Positions 10,091 through 21,752 of a DNA stretch of 64,000 bases are shown piece by piece. The position numbers and the translations under genes were made by a program. The stretch spans positions 1,178,001 through 1,242,000 of the forward strand of contig JAHDVF020000903.1 in assembly GCA_022606425.2 (NCBI GenBank). The letters are read 5' to 3'. Position 1 is the stretch's first letter. The number at the start of each line of letters is the position of its first letter. The stretch comes from Lepidostoma basale (taxonomy: Eukaryota; Arthropoda; Insecta; Trichoptera; Lepidostomatidae). The notes under the pieces were generated by a model that searched no databases, had not been told where the DNA came from, and worked only from the letters and a program-made list of their open reading frames with translations.

Positions 10091-10413
10091 AGGATATAAG
10101 GATATAAGGATATAAGGATATAAGGATATAAGGATATAAGGATATAAGGATATAAGGATATAAGGATATAAGGATATAAGGATATAAGGGATATAAGGAT
10201 ATAAGGATATAAGGATATAAGGATATAAGGATATAAGGATATAAGGATATAAGGATATAAGGATATAAGGATATAAGGATATAAGGATATAAGGATATAA
10301 GGATATAAAGATATAAGGATATAAGGATATAAGGATATAAGTATATAAGGATATAAGGATATAAGGATATCAGGATATAAGGATCATAGGATCATATGGA
10401 TATATAAGGATCA
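10091..10413. repeat. 8-bp tandem repeat (GGATATAA)n
   Basis: About 36 units of GGATATAA run head to tail from 10092 to about 10384, with only isolated changes (an extra G near 10189, one AAAGAT and one AGTATAT variant). The array ends in degraded units carrying GGATCATA up to 10413. This is a microsatellite or minisatellite of perfect phase, expected to vary in length. Confidence 0.95.
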
Positions 10414-10414
10414 T

Positions 10415-10780
10415 TATGAATACACCGAAGGATGTTACGCATCTCCTGGACTAACATGGTCAGCAACACAAACTTTCTCCATAGAGCCAGAGTTGACAGA
10501 GAGTTGCTGAGCAACATCAAAGTCCGTAAGGTGTCCTACTTGGGCCATGTTATGAGAGGCGAAAAGTACGCACTGTTACATCTGATCTTGGAGGATTGAG
10601 GGTCGACGAGGTGTTGGGAGAAGGCGGGTTTCCTGGCTGAGGAACATCCGAGAGTGGACAGGGCTGAGGACCGTGGGGGAGCTGTTCCTAGCTTCCCAGG
10701 ACAGGGAGGCCTACTCAAGTGTGATAGTCAACGTTGGGGAGACCTGACAAGACACGGAAAGAAGAAGAAGAAGAAGGGTC
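10415..10780 (+). pseudogene. RRML-group LINE 3' end, GAA-tailed
   Basis: One frame reads RRMLRISWTNMVSN, then RVDRELLSNIKVRKVSYLG and HVMRGEKYALL, and after a frameshift or stop SWLRNIREWTGLRTVGEL, then LASQDREAYSSVIVNVGET-stop. The 3' end is GACACGGAAAGAAG with a GAA repeat. This is the conserved C-terminus of an RTE-like LINE group common in insects. It is 5'-truncated, with an in-frame stop around 10596. Confidence 0.75.
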
Positions 10781-10829
10781 ACTGACTAAGAACTGGGTTT
10801 TAAAATGTTGAGTAAATTGTTTAACGTAA

Positions 10830-11575
10830 TTTTTTATACAGACGATGCCACAATAATAGCTCAATCTGAAAGTGACTTGCAAAAAAAGTTGTAAAAATAT
10901 CACATAGTAGCAGAATGACTGAATATGACTATACTAGTTAGCAAAACAAAATATCTTACAATATCCGAACAACCTACGAGGTATAATCTTGTTGTCCACG
11001 ATATTCCTGTGGATCAAGTAATGAGCTTCAGATATTTGAGAGTAGAGATCTGCAGCCATGATAACCTTAATACCAAAGTATGAAGTAAGTCAACAAATGA
11101 TCTGCCGTATCATGGTGTCTAAATAGCTGGTCCAGAAGATGCGCATTGACAGCAAGTTCAGAATTTATAACACATACGTGCGACCTATCATAACGTATGC
11201 TGTAGAGACGTGGGCCGACACTGTACGAACCAAGGGTCTGCTAAGAACATGAGATGAAAACTCTCCGAGATCGTGTCCGTAAGCAGACCTTAGAAAAACT
11301 TACGACATAGAGGATATCATTCGTTGGAGTTAATCAATAAGAAGATACTGGAAGGACCATGTAGCCAGAAGTGGCATACTCGCATGTAGGTATATATTTT
11401 AATAGTTAAAAAACATATTAAAACAATTTGAATGAAAACCGAAATCGAGGATGGCCGAGTAGAAATTGATATCACAAAAATAATTACTAACTCAAAATAA
11501 CCTATATTCGAAGATAGAATAATCGACAACCGTGTTACCAGGATGTATGAGTATAGAAGAAGTTCAAAAAATATG
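10830..11575 (+). pseudogene. GKTLRDR-group LINE with RT core remnant
   Basis: A decayed reverse transcriptase box, YTDDATIIAQSESDLQ (10842-10889), in place of YADD, is followed by SKTKYLTIS and a PVDQVMSFRYL region, then a MKTLRDRVRKQTLEK region. The order matches the minus-strand relics at 40.0-40.3 kb and 47.4-47.7 kb. Many stops and frame changes show it is old. It directly follows the RRML-group end. Confidence 0.6.
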
Positions 11576-11667
11576 TTATTTAATTATAACGTGGCATTTA
11601 TTATTTCTGTCTTAAGTAACAGTAAAATGGATGTTTTATTAGTGATTAAGCATTTTAATAACATTTA

Positions 11668-11716
11668 AATATATATGTAGCTAATAATAATAATAATAAT
11701 ATATATATATATGTAA

Positions 11717-11755
<39 letters not shown>

Positions 11756-11784
11756 GTAATAATATATCATAATAATAATAATAA

Positions 11785-11824
<40 letters not shown>

Positions 11825-12003
11825 TATATGTATATATATATATATATATATATAATAATATATAATAGCCAATAATAATAATAATAATATATGTAATAAT
11901 AGCAACCAACATAATAATAATAATAATAATTATATATATATATATATATATATATAGCCATATATATAGCATAAATATATATATGTATGTATATATATAT
12001 GTA

Positions 12004-12059
<56 letters not shown>

Positions 12060-12077
12060 GAGTATATACATATATAT
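11668..12077. repeat. Compound (TA)n/(TAA)n microsatellite
   Basis: Alternating blocks of TA and TAA repeats with CATATA and GCCA interruptions. Long frames across it encode only Tyr-Ile or Leu runs and are artefacts of the repeat. Confidence 0.95.
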
Positions 12078-12465
12078 CCGTTTCAACTTTCATCGATATT
12101 TCAGATATAATTTATCCGTTATTGAAAAACTTGTTAAATATACGTCTAGGTAATCACTTGAAAACTCGAATAATGTTTTCGGAAATTGCTCGAAGTGATA
12201 TGGGTATGATATTAGAAATGACGTATTCCTGTCATTTACACGAAATCTTTAACATCTCGCGGGATCCTGTCAAAATCGGTACTTAGAGAACTCTAATCAA
12301 TAAAGCTGAGAGCTACCACTGAACGTGGCTTTTTATTATTGATTAGATTACACGTTTTTATATCGCTGAAAATGTTCTAGTATGAAATAAACTTAATTGC
12401 GTAGATTTTCGCGGATAGTAGTAATTTGTTTATGGGATCTTGGGGAAATTTGTGTACCTCGTCTT
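12078..12465. other. No gene seen
   Basis: AT-rich spacer. I see no repeat kin or coding content. Confidence 0.4.
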
Positions 12466-12515
12466 TCTGGACCGACGTTTCGGAGATCATTACAGTCTCA
12501 ATCTTCAGAATACTT
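12466..12515 (-). ncRNA. Hammerhead-like ribozyme motif, family D
   Basis: On the minus strand the order is CUGAAGA (12508-12502), a GAGA...UCUC stem II with a nine-base loop, one C, then GAAA and CGUC (to 12474). CUGANGA and GAAA are the invariant hammerhead core. ACGU gives a two-pair palindromic stem III and GUC the cleavage triplet. Stem I is weak: two U-G wobbles plus one A-U. Self-cleavage is therefore doubtful for the monomer. Penelope-like LTRs carry hammerheads of this form. It abuts a headless SINE. Confidence 0.55.
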
Positions 12516-12517
12516 AT

Positions 12518-12680
12518 TGTCTCACTGTCTTTGGTCTGGTGTAGAATTCACGTGACAATAAAATGGCGATAGATTGGCTACCTATCACATGTCGAGAGAA
12601 TCAATATAATAACTAAAAAAAAATTGTATACAGTAATTGGGTTCAAACGACCTATTGTATACGTAAAAAAAAAAAAAATA
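12518..12680 (+). mobile_element. SINE body without tRNA head
   Basis: The body from CACTGTCTTTGGTCTGG through ATGGCGATAGATTGGC to the 3' TTGTATAC block and poly(A) matches the other SINE copies. The tRNA-derived head is absent and is replaced immediately upstream by the hammerhead-type sequence on the opposite strand. It is either 5'-truncated at integration or a chimeric transcript. Confidence 0.85.
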
Positions 12681-12803
12681 TGTAGTGAGTAATATTCGCA
12701 AATGTTTCACTCGCTATTACATTGCCGGCGACATGGCACAGCGTAGAAAAAGTTAAGCATACATTACCAACTACACACAATATGTCAATTTTGATAAATA
12801 TTT

Positions 12804-12938
12804 AATACGAATGAAAAAACTTATATTTTTCTAGAAGTTTTATTATATTGTTTTATTATATTATGACATGTTTCGTCATAATATAATAAAACAATATAAT
12901 AAAACTTCTAGAAAAACATAATTTTTTTCATTCGTATT
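12804..12938. repeat. Palindrome of hammerhead-family A sequence
   Basis: Two arms of about 64 bases (12804-12867 and 12875-12938) are near-perfect reverse complements around a 7-base loop. The right arm contains AATAAAACTTCTAGAAAA and the outer ATTCGTATTAA of hammerhead family A, and the centre retains the GACATGTTTCG block. The unit is two 3' flanks fused head to head with the catalytic part mostly deleted. Confidence 0.85.
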
Positions 12939-13773
12939 AATTATTTAATATGGAGTTTTACATCATTGTTCAAAAAACAATAAATAAATTTGATAAATAT
13001 ATTTAATAAATATCATATTTTAATAAAGGTTTAGGATAATTCAATATTTATAAAATAGGAGCGTCTAGGCAAATAAGTTGAAACCCTCAGGTTGACATGC
13101 ATCATTACATAAAGTTGTGGATAAAAAAACTGAAAACTGAATGTATCAAATTTTTAATGCGACTTGTCTCATTATTTCCGCCGTTATCCATATGCATGAG
13201 GAAGCATCTAAATGGGATTTAGCCACCGCGAGCAGACTCGCAATCCCCTGAACCCTAGTCGAAATATTTTCCGCGTACCTCATACGTGCTTTCGTTTATT
13301 TTGAATACATTTCAGAATACTTTCATTGAACGATTTTTTATGTGAACCCATCTTGAATTTCGTGGATACAATTCTTACACGTAATGATTTCAGAAATCTG
13401 AGAAAAATTATTTTGCCACGGTTTGTTTATACAGTTTTAAGATTCATACCGTCATGTCTGTTCCACATATGTTAAATACAAACATTTTTGTGTTATAAAT
13501 TGATTTGTTTCCCGATGCTTTTCACGTTTGAATACATCAGGATACATGTTTTTCAAATTTTTATTTCGTAGTTAATATCCCCTTTAAATGAATAGATCAA
13601 ATTTGAAATCTTCGTAATTGCGAGAACTATTTTTCCAGGACGTATTATAAAAAGACCGAATAATCGGTATTTGGTCGTTTACAGTTGGCAGTAAAAAATC
13701 GGCTTTTGGTAGTTCATGTGTTAAAAACAACAATTTTTGTATTAAAATATAATTTTGTTATTATATAAAAGAG
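12939..13773. other. No gene seen
   Basis: AT-rich. The first 60 bases still look like hammerhead-family A 3' flank (GGAGTTTTACATCATTG). The rest shows nothing I can support. Confidence 0.45.
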
Positions 13774-14013
13774 CAAGGACTTTCGTGGAAGAGTGTTAAG
13801 AGCTCTAACTGCCATACCGAAAATCTCGAGTTTGATTTCCGGCGATGGAAGTGTGATTGTCATACTGTCTTTGGTCTGGTGTAGAATTTACGCAACAATC
13901 AAATGGCGATTGATAAGATACCTATAACATGTCATGAGAATCAAGGTAAGAGCTAAAAAAACAATTGTATACTGTAATTGGATTCAAATGACCTGCTGTA
14001 TACAAAAAAATAA
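13774..14013 (+). mobile_element. tRNA-derived SINE
   Basis: The head carries a decayed A box (GGAAGAGTGTTAAGAGC) and a B box reduced to GAGTTTGATTTCC. The body (ATGGCGATTGATAAG) and terminal TTGTATACTG...TGTATAC with A-rich tail follow. It is an older copy than those at 17.3 and 49.7 kb, judging by substitutions. Confidence 0.85.
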
Positions 14014-14945
14014 AGATGCCTCTTACTTTAACTATAACACCCGGCAACCCCCGGAAACGACACAAAGTCAGCCAAACCTTTCTCTCTATATTCGGCCCAT
14101 CCCTACAAAACTAGCTTGCCATTGACATAACTAAGAAAGAAAATTTCATTTCTATCATGAAAACAAATCAAAATATTTTTGACTGTTTTAATTTGATTGC
14201 TTGCAAGCCATAAAACTTTATTTGATTCAATTATATCCGAAACACATATTTCATATGTATGTCTGCATGTATTATTTATGCCCATATAACCTTCATAAAT
14301 ATTGCAGATGCTAGTTCATCTCAACTAGATTGAAATGATTTATTCACTCCATTGAAGTAGCTTGTTATCGAACTATTCAAAGGGAGGCTGGAATTATTAT
14401 CTGAACCAAATAATACGATCCAGAATGATCTAAATAAAACACTTATGTAAAAGAGTGTATTATCATTAAATTTAATTTAGTACAACACATACTATTGTAA
14501 GTGGTATATTTATTTATTCATTACTATTATTATTATTTTACACGAATAAAGGAGTATTTTTTGTTTTTATTTTTAGTGTTTTTTATTTTAAATAATTCGA
14601 ATTTGACTAATCAATATACTTTTACCAATATATTGAATTTTAATAATTATAAAATCCTTACTTAAACAGGTTAATAAAATGTTTCTAAGATCAGAAGCCA
14701 AGTATGTTTTCCTTAGGACCTTAATTCGTTTTGTTGGTTTATTCATAGTTAAAACAAATATTTTCATACGGGATTTTATTTTAATAAACTTAATAATCTT
14801 TTTCGTAAAATTGAAATAATCTATTCGCGAATGATTCATATTAACTTGTAACAAGACCTACATTTAAAATCTGATCAATTTGGTGATGCTATTTTTTCAA
14901 TTTTTTTCTCGATATCATAATATCCAGGTCGTAAATGTACAAACT
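14014..14945. other. No gene; short repeat copy at 14037-14090
   Basis: The 14037-14090 piece matches 4653-4705 (CACCCGGCAACCC, GGAAACGACACAAA). Beyond it I see only AT-rich DNA. Confidence 0.4.
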
Positions 14946-15222
14946 ATTAACCATTCTTTCATTCATCATCCATGTGTTCCATGCGTCCAAACGAATAACA
15001 GTGAAGCTTTGTACATATCTTCCTAATATCTGTATTTGAAATTTGGTCATATATCATTTTACCACACATCCGTCTAAGATATCTTAATTCTACAGCATTT
15101 ATTCTACTCTCATGGCTATTTTGACAGTTCCCTGCTTTGTTTCAATACATAAGAGTTAAAACGAGAACGGCCATTATCACATTCATTAATAAACTCTTCT
15201 TTCCAATACCTAGGTACAAAAA
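14946..15222 (-). pseudogene. LINE-1F relic with internal deletion
   Basis: On the minus strand it covers the family's MKAKMAVHNG...YGSEAW region down to RMGEERMVKK. Compared with 28.7-28.98 kb it lacks roughly 60 bases between the NADIRKE and ERMGEE equivalents. Stops throughout. Confidence 0.65.
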
Positions 15223-15384
15223 AAATACCTTTTTTATAAAAATGAAATTTTTACATAAAATGTGTATTACGTACTGAAATATGTTTTTTTGTTGTTGTAA
15301 TATTTACAAATATCGAATCTTCTGTTTTTATCTAATAGAACCAAACTATGTTCTACAAAAATCCTTTTATGTATATTAAATATC
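15223..15384. other. AT-rich spacer
   Basis: Nothing recognisable. Confidence 0.4.
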
Positions 15385-15470
15385 GATGAAATCGTCTGTT
15401 TTCTAGAAGTATTATCACTAGTTGTTGGAGTGACATGTTTCGCCTTGCAAAGTCATCATCAATTTTTCGT
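15385..15470 (-). mobile_element. Hammerhead-family A copy
   Basis: On the minus strand (15462-15432): UUGAUGA, U, a GACUU/AAGGC stem II with loop UGC, GAAA, and the palindrome ACAUGU ending in C. The 3' flank continues with the family's ACTTCTAGAAAACAGACG. Position C3 of the core is U, as in all readable family A copies, so catalysis would be expected to be poor or absent. Confidence 0.55.
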
Positions 15471-17310
15471 CAACAAGGCGACACATTTACTCACAATAAA
15501 CGTAGAATTTTTTTTAATTAGACGTTCCCTTCAATATTAAACATTTAATGCGGAGTTATAATCTTAAATTTATTCATATATTAACACAATTTTTTTTTAG
15601 TTTTTTACTTTTTATTTCCACATTTGACCTCCTTTAATAAGTTCGCACTTTTGGAATAATTTAAGCTAGTGAAATATTAAAATAACTTTAATATTTCATG
15701 ATGTGTTCTATACAGAAACATATTTCAACTAAAATGTGCTATTTCACGTATTTAGATCCCCATTTCAGTGAATTTATGAAACCACAAGAATTTAAAATTA
15801 ATAGTTCCACTAACCTACTAACTTCGTAGATCCTATGTCCATTTGTAGTACCTGTTTTGCCCATTAACTGAAATACGTAAACAAGAATTACAATATTTCA
15901 AATTTAAAATTTGTATGGAATTTTTGACAAATTGGGGAACAGACACGTTTGGACTAAAATAAAAATGTATTAATTCCTAAAATGGTTGATTTGATTATTC
16001 ATCTGTTAAAATTTAATAACCCATTAAGAACATTGTGAAATCAATATTTGATAATGTTTATATAATATTAAGATGTCAAAGACGGTAAAACTAGTTTTAA
16101 TTTTTATATAATTTATGTTTTGCTTAATCATTTTATTTAAGGCTATTTATATTATTACTCATGCAATAAAAAAATATTATTTCCAATCACTTATTACAAG
16201 ATGTATATTTTCTCTTTTTTTGTTAAATTTTAAAATCTATAAATATAATAACTTAAATTTAAAATAAATACTTCATTATAATAATTTGATAATCGAACAG
16301 TTTGATTATATAATAATATTGTTATATTAGATACATTGAGTACAAAAATGGAAAAATATGGGCTCTTATCAGGAGGCTTAGCACAATATCAAAAATATTA
16401 AAACGTATTGAATATTTTACCGAAATTTAAAAACAAGGCTTTAGCACTCATTTAAACTTACTGGAATTTAACCCTGAAAGGAAAGAGTATTCTGACGAGT
16501 GTGCTCGTGGCCCAGTTCCCAAGACGCAACTACAGAAATCTGAGTATCGAATATTCATCAAACGGCGAAGCTTCGCGGCGCTGCCGTGTCGCCCGGGGCT
16601 TGTTAACAGACACAAATCGTCTTCAATTTCGAACCCCTCCACCTAACCCTACCACCCTCGCTATTCGAGCGTAGCGCTACCAACGGTAAAAATAAATTCA
16701 AAAATATAATTATCATTCGAAATTTAAATTTCCATTTCAGTAAATTAAATTAAGTACGAACATTTTTATTTTCTTATGGAAGTTATAATTATAGCAAAAC
16801 GGTTTTTATACAAAATTTCAGTAGGGTAATTTATTTTTATTTTTTCAATTATACGATTGTTTAAAAAACAAAATATTTTTTTTAATAATATGCGTTTAAG
16901 TAGATTCGTGTAAATATGAATAGTAAAATAGACAATATATGAAAAAACGTTTCTGTGGGAAAATTCAATACAAGGTAATAAAATAAAATAAAATGATCAT
17001 AAAAAATTATTTTACTTCGTCTTATAAAGTTTTTTTCTATTTTTATATTTTATGTGAATTATTTTATGTGAATAGTTAAGATATTATTAGTTTCAAAAAA
17101 ATACATCGTTATATTTTCATCGTTATATGTTATATACAATCATTATATAATAAAACTTCTCGAAAACAGACGGCTCCATTCGCATTAATAAGTTATTTGT
17201 TGTCAATTTGTTTTTGTAAACGTTGTCATTTAGTTAACAGTTTATGAATATCTACAAATTAAAACAAATAACGATTTTCCATAAAAGTATCATTTTGATT
17301 TTCTACAACG
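15471..17310. other. No gene; GC-richer island 16445-16690
   Basis: Mostly AT-rich with scattered inverted repeats. The island 16445-16690 is distinctly GC-richer and unique here. A 64-codon minus-strand frame (16448-16642) runs through it and is followed by GTAAGTTT, which resembles a splice donor. This could be an exon, but a single short frame is not enough to call one. 17148-17200 is a diverged family A 3' flank (AATAAAACTTCTCGAAAAC). Confidence 0.4.
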
Positions 17311-17552
17311 ACGACCTTCGTGTCAGAGTGGTTACGAGGTCTGACTTCCATGCCGAAGGTCCTGGGTTTGATTCCCGGCGATGGCAATGTGATTGTCACA
17401 CTGTCTTTGGTAAAATTCACGTGACAATAAAATGGCGATAGATTGGCTACCTATCACATGTCACGAGAATCAATAAAATAAAAATAATAGATAAAAAATA
17501 AAAATTGTATACAGTAATTGGGTCCAAACGACCTGTTGTGTACAAAAAAAAA
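17311..17552 (+). mobile_element. tRNA-derived SINE
   Basis: Near-complete copy. A box region TCAGAGTGGTTACGAGG, B box GGGTTTGATTCCC, body with ACGTGACAATAAAATGGCG, and the 3' GTATACAGTAATTGGG block with A-rich tail. It lacks about 14 bases after CTTTGG compared with the other copies (GTCTGGTGTAGA missing). A Pol III internal promoter is implied by the boxes. Confidence 0.9.
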
Positions 17553-19150
17553 GAAAAAATAAATTAAAAACAATATTTTTGTTTGAATTTTGTGTATTTT
17601 TATGTCGTGTAGTTTTTCTAGAGATTACGTTCAGAAATGATTGCATCATCCATCCTCAAAATGATTGATTACCGAGGATAACATTTTTGATTATAAGAAA
17701 TTAAAATATAATAACTTTATACTTTCATTTTGATGTAAAAAATTCACATTATTATTAGTTTGACAGATTATAAAAAAAAAAGTTTCTAACATTATCATAG
17801 CATTACTGAATGTTTTCGTGAGTATACCTGAGTACTCTACTCGACGAAAAAATCGTACATTTAGTCATGCGGAAATCGAACTGAAAATCCAATTTGTGTA
17901 TGTGTGTGTTTGTGTTTGTGTGTTTGTGTGATCACTGAATTTGCGTCACATCGATGAAAGAATCAAAATACTCGCAAAGATTTCCAAAATAATGCTAAAA
18001 ACTTTACTTTTAAAAAGTATCGTTTTGTTTAAATTAATTATTTGTGGTGCCATTTTATTAAAAATAATTGAAAACAGTTGTGTTATTTCTTTTTTCACTA
18101 CTTTATTTGTTCTTAGAACCAACCAGTTAGGTTTTTTATGTTGATGAAGCTACGGTGATAGAGTAACCGATTGGATCTAAAAAAAACTAATTAAATGCTG
18201 TAAGAAAGATTACCCAAGTGTTCCAAATTTTTTTTCTTAGTATATCTTTTCATTATATATGTTATGATGAGCTACCAAAAAATTTAGTTTATTAATTATA
18301 AATTAAATTAAACTAATAAATAAATCAAATATTTTTAAGTATATGTATTCAGATGGATATATTACATCATAGTTATAATTGTTTGATCATTAAAAAGATT
18401 TTAATACAAAAGGTTTCAAACTTTTTAATTATGTCTTAATAAGGGAAAAACGTGATATTGAATACCTAGAATTAATCTGTTAAAATTGTGATATTTATAA
18501 ATATTAGGAATCATAAAAAATACGTAAAAATAATGGAATTATGCGGAATACGTACAATGGGTAAACTCGTATTCTTGTGGAATATGGACCAACATACGAG
18601 ACCATATTTTCAGGTAATTACGTGTTACGTCAATATGATTTTTTAATCAATATGGTAATTGATCAATATATTTCCCTCCGGAGTGGAGTTGATGCGTCCC
18701 TGAATAATTGAAATCCCTTCGTAGTGCTCATATCGTGTAGCATAATGAAATGACAGGCGTACACCAACATGCGACATAGGATTGGAGTATCTAATTCCTC
18801 AATTATTCACGTCAAGATATTCGGGCGCTGAATTATAGGTAGTGCGGTGCTGTGCCAGACTTAAACTAATCTGATTGTGGTGTTTCATATGTATATGAGG
18901 CTGGGACGGTGGAAATATTTTGATCGTTGGATGACGATAAAGTTACATCACTTCGGCTGAAGCGCTCCTCGCAATAAGCTCGCGGATTATTGTGTTTAGT
19001 ACTAGTATATACGAGTATATGATAAGCAAGGCTTTGTGACGAATATTTAAATTCCAAAATTTTTATTTCGTTCTAACATTCTTATTAATTCTAACACCAA
19101 GCAAAAATTTAAACTTTTTTAATGCTCGAACAAAAATGTAAAACTCCATA
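17553..19150. other. No gene; small GT-rich run
   Basis: A short TGTGTTTG-type run lies at 17897-17931. The remainder is AT-rich sequence with no supported gene or repeat. Confidence 0.5.
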
Positions 19151-19152
19151 TT

Positions 19153-19330
19153 TTAAGGATTAATTTTATCTCAATAGAGAAGAAGATGTCAATTATTTGG
19201 AAACAGAATATGGTAGTCGAGGCGTTTACAGGACTAATCACCTGTCATTGGTTGGGTTAAACGATCACTTTATGTATTTTAAATCCAGTATTTGTCTACA
19301 AGTATTTTTATACATAAAACAACAAAAAAA
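19153..19330 (+). repeat. Foldback-family F fragment
   Basis: It contains the arm sequence TCTCAATAGAGAAGAAGATG, GAACAGAATATGG-like and CATTGGTTGGGTTAA blocks of the 55.2-55.5 kb element, then jumps to ATCCAGTATTTGTCTACAAG, the reverse complement of a block flanking the copies at 20.87 and 55.2 kb. This is an internally rearranged copy. Confidence 0.7.
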
Positions 19331-19394
19331 CAAACTCCATATTTTATGTTCAATATCAATGAAAACGTATATACTCGTATATACATATTTAATT

Positions 19395-19903
19395 AAAATA
19401 TTATGCAAAAAGCTGAGATGGTATTCCACAATGGTGTTCTTGTACCGACCCTTATATATGGATGGAAAGCATGGAACTGAGAAAAGAAGGGAGTAGCTAT
19501 AATACAGTCAATAGAAATGAGATCAATTAGACAAATGTATATGATAGAGTGTCAAATGCATATGTAATAAGTGAATAAAGTTCGATTAAAAATATTATGA
19601 ACAAAATAACGAAAGAACAATTTAGATGGTTTGGAGAGATAGAAAGAATGAATATATTCAAACGGCGTAAACGGAACTATAAATAAGGGAAGACCAGGGG
19701 AAACGTGGTTCTCGTACTATCGAATCAATTAAAAACACTGAATGTCGGCCACGTGTAAAGGCAGTGATATCGCCATGCGTGTATTACGATGTGTATAAAT
19801 ATTGAGGAAACTAGAGAAACGTGTCTGGAAAAAAGCAGAATGTTGGTCCATTATTTCTGCCTAACCCTACGAAGAGACGGCGTGATGGTTAGTTAGTTAG
19901 TTA
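19395..19903 (+). pseudogene. LINE-1F 3' portion, TTAG-tailed
   Basis: Legible from the family's MKAKMAVHNGVLVPTL region (19400-19460) through FRWFGE, GRPGETW and the terminal hairpin to GGCGTGATGGTTAG repeats (19885-19903). It has multiple stops and a deletion around 19650. The (TTAG)n tail places it with the older subfamily. Confidence 0.8.
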
Positions 19904-20864
19904 ATAAACAAATATATTTCTCAAGATTTTCACCACTGGACGCTACTGCTGCAAGTACAATATCCATATGAATAAAATACGACAGAATATATTAGAACTT
20001 AAACTTTTCAGTAAATCACTTGTCGTATGCGAGATAACTCCGGAATATTTATCTATGTACATCACGATGATCCAGCGAACTCGGGTGGGAATATAACCAC
20101 AACCTAAAAGTACCCTGTCCCTAATTTTGTGACCGCCATGTCCGTTCGTCAGATGAAATTTATCCTAAATCCACAGAACACCCCCTAGCAGCAATATACA
20201 TTTCCTTCAATCCATTGAGTAGACTGGCAAATAAGAATATGAAAACTTTTGTATTCTAGAGATTAGTGTGAATTTTAGATAAGCTTACTGTACCGCAGTG
20301 TAGAATCTCACCTTTTGCGAACTTTATATACCGACAGACTATTCTTTTTTGTTGGACATGCAACGGCGGCAATGTGTACTTTAGTTAATCCATTCCTCAG
20401 TATATAAGACATAAAAACAAAAAAACTAATGTGTCAAATTGTTTCAAATGATTCTCGGTAAGCTTACTATACCGCTGTAGCGAAAAGCATTTTGTGTGAA
20501 CTCTTCGGGCCCTTACCGCTCGAAATCCTTCATTACTACTCTAACAAAGGTCCGGCCGCAAAAAAAAATCATTCCGAAAAGCTACACAGTTAATTCTGAA
20601 GCTTAAAGGGATGGGCGTTTAACAAGTGGAGTGTGGGCGAAGGACAAGTTAAACAAATTCAACTTCAATTTGTTTTTCTGAAAAAAAATCTAATTGTATT
20701 TCTATTGATTATTCATAGCTTTTTTAGTTTAAATTCCTTAAAACGTTGAAGGTGTATGGTAACTCAACTGAAAATATTAAACAAACTTATAAACCGAGTT
20801 CACTTGAAATGAATTTGGTTCAGCTTTCATAAAATAATATTTTTTTGTTTTTTTAATGTATACA
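19904..20864. other. No gene; local duplicated segment
   Basis: Two similar 45-base segments begin AAGCTTACTGTACCGC (20281) and AAGCTTACTATACCGC (20460), each followed by a TTTTG-GAACT block. They are a dispersed duplication of unknown origin. No coding content. Confidence 0.4.
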
Positions 20865-21157
20865 AATACTTGTAGACAAATACTGGATTTTACCCATTAC
20901 AGGTGTCTAGTTTCAATTGATGGCGCTAGTGTAGATTAAACTATTAATTGAATATGTGAAATGTTTCTCAGCATGGTAGCATATATTCAACATTCAAATA
21001 ATTGTAAGACGTGGTGTTCGTAGAAGGTCGAAATGGGGAATGTTGTATTACATAAAGCGATCGCTTAACCCAACCAATGGTCATAAGTCCTGTAAACGCC
21101 ACGACCACCATATTCTGTTTTCAAATAATTTACATATTCGTCTCTATTGAGATACAA
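20865..21157. repeat. Foldback-family F copy
   Basis: The left end shares GTAGACAAATACTGGATTTT with 55.2 kb. The right end (about 21089-21157) is the inverted arm, CCACCATATTCTG...CGTCTCTATTGAGATAC. The left arm is lost, so it cannot fold like the 55.27-55.53 kb copy. The class of this family is unknown to me. Confidence 0.7.
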
Positions 21158-21302
21158 TTAATTCTTGATGAATAATATTTTTATTTAAATTTGTTAGTGA
21201 CCTTTTAATTCTTATTAACAATTTTGGTTATATTATGTACATATTTTTCTAAATGAATTAACCGTTCTTGTGATTAACTTAATAACCTTAACTAAATTTT
21301 AA

Positions 21303-21367
21303 AATGTATTCTTCTTCTCGTGCCGTGTCAGGTCACCCCAACGTTGGCGATCACTGCAGCGAAGGCA
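21303..21367 (-). mobile_element. RRML-group LINE 3' tip
   Basis: Read on the minus strand: GATCGCCAACGTTGGGG, TGACCTGACACGGCACGAG and a GAA tail. It matches the last 55 bases of the 10415-10780 element (CAACGTTGGGGAGACCTGAC). An extremely 5'-truncated insertion. Confidence 0.7.
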
Positions 21368-21499
21368 ACTCTTTGGAACATGTTCTCAATTTCATTCCTG
21401 TCTATTCTCTTATTATTGTGTATTTAGTGTGCTTCCACTTGTGTTTATGTTCAACCGGTTTCTTCTTCTCGTCGGATTTCGGACTTCCAGATTAACAAC

Positions 21500-21630
21500 A
21501 TTAAAGGACCAATTATTGGAGGAAACTAGGAAAGACCTGGAAAATGATAAGATATGACAGGGACGGGAGCCAGTGGAGGAGGCCAAATTCCACACCTGGA
21601 TGTAACCCCGAGAAGAAGGAAAAAAATTAA
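21500..21630 (+). mobile_element. Unassigned LINE 3' end
   Basis: One frame gives KTWKMIRYDRDGSQWRR and ends with AGAAGAAGGAA. This resembles the AxDRxxW motif and GAA-type tail that close several LINE polyproteins here. The call is by motif and position only. Confidence 0.35.
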
Positions 21631-21635
21631 CTTAT

Positions 21636-21752
21636 CAACTAATCATCACGCCGTTTCCCCGGAGGGGTTGGCAGAGAGAATGGGCCGCCGCACCGTTCTG
21701 ATCTGACATACATACTCTCGAGCTTCCTCCACATGCATCGTAACATGTAAAA
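21636..21752 (-). mobile_element. LINE-1F 3' tip
   Basis: Starts CAACTAATCATCACGCCG and covers the terminal hairpin (CCCCGGAGGGG) up to the TRCMNVEEARE region on the minus strand. The stem of the hairpin is kept although its loop differs from other copies. Confidence 0.8.

Noticed and set aside
10091..10413. CRISPR-like array
   Set aside because: Pure 8-bp tandem repeat with no spacers, in a eukaryotic setting.
11655..12093. Overlapping Ile/Tyr/Leu-rich frames
   Set aside because: Products of TA and TAA microsatellites.
16448..16642. Minus-strand frame as a coding exon
   Set aside because: A donor-like GTAAGT and higher GC are suggestive, but one 64-codon frame with no partner exon is not enough.
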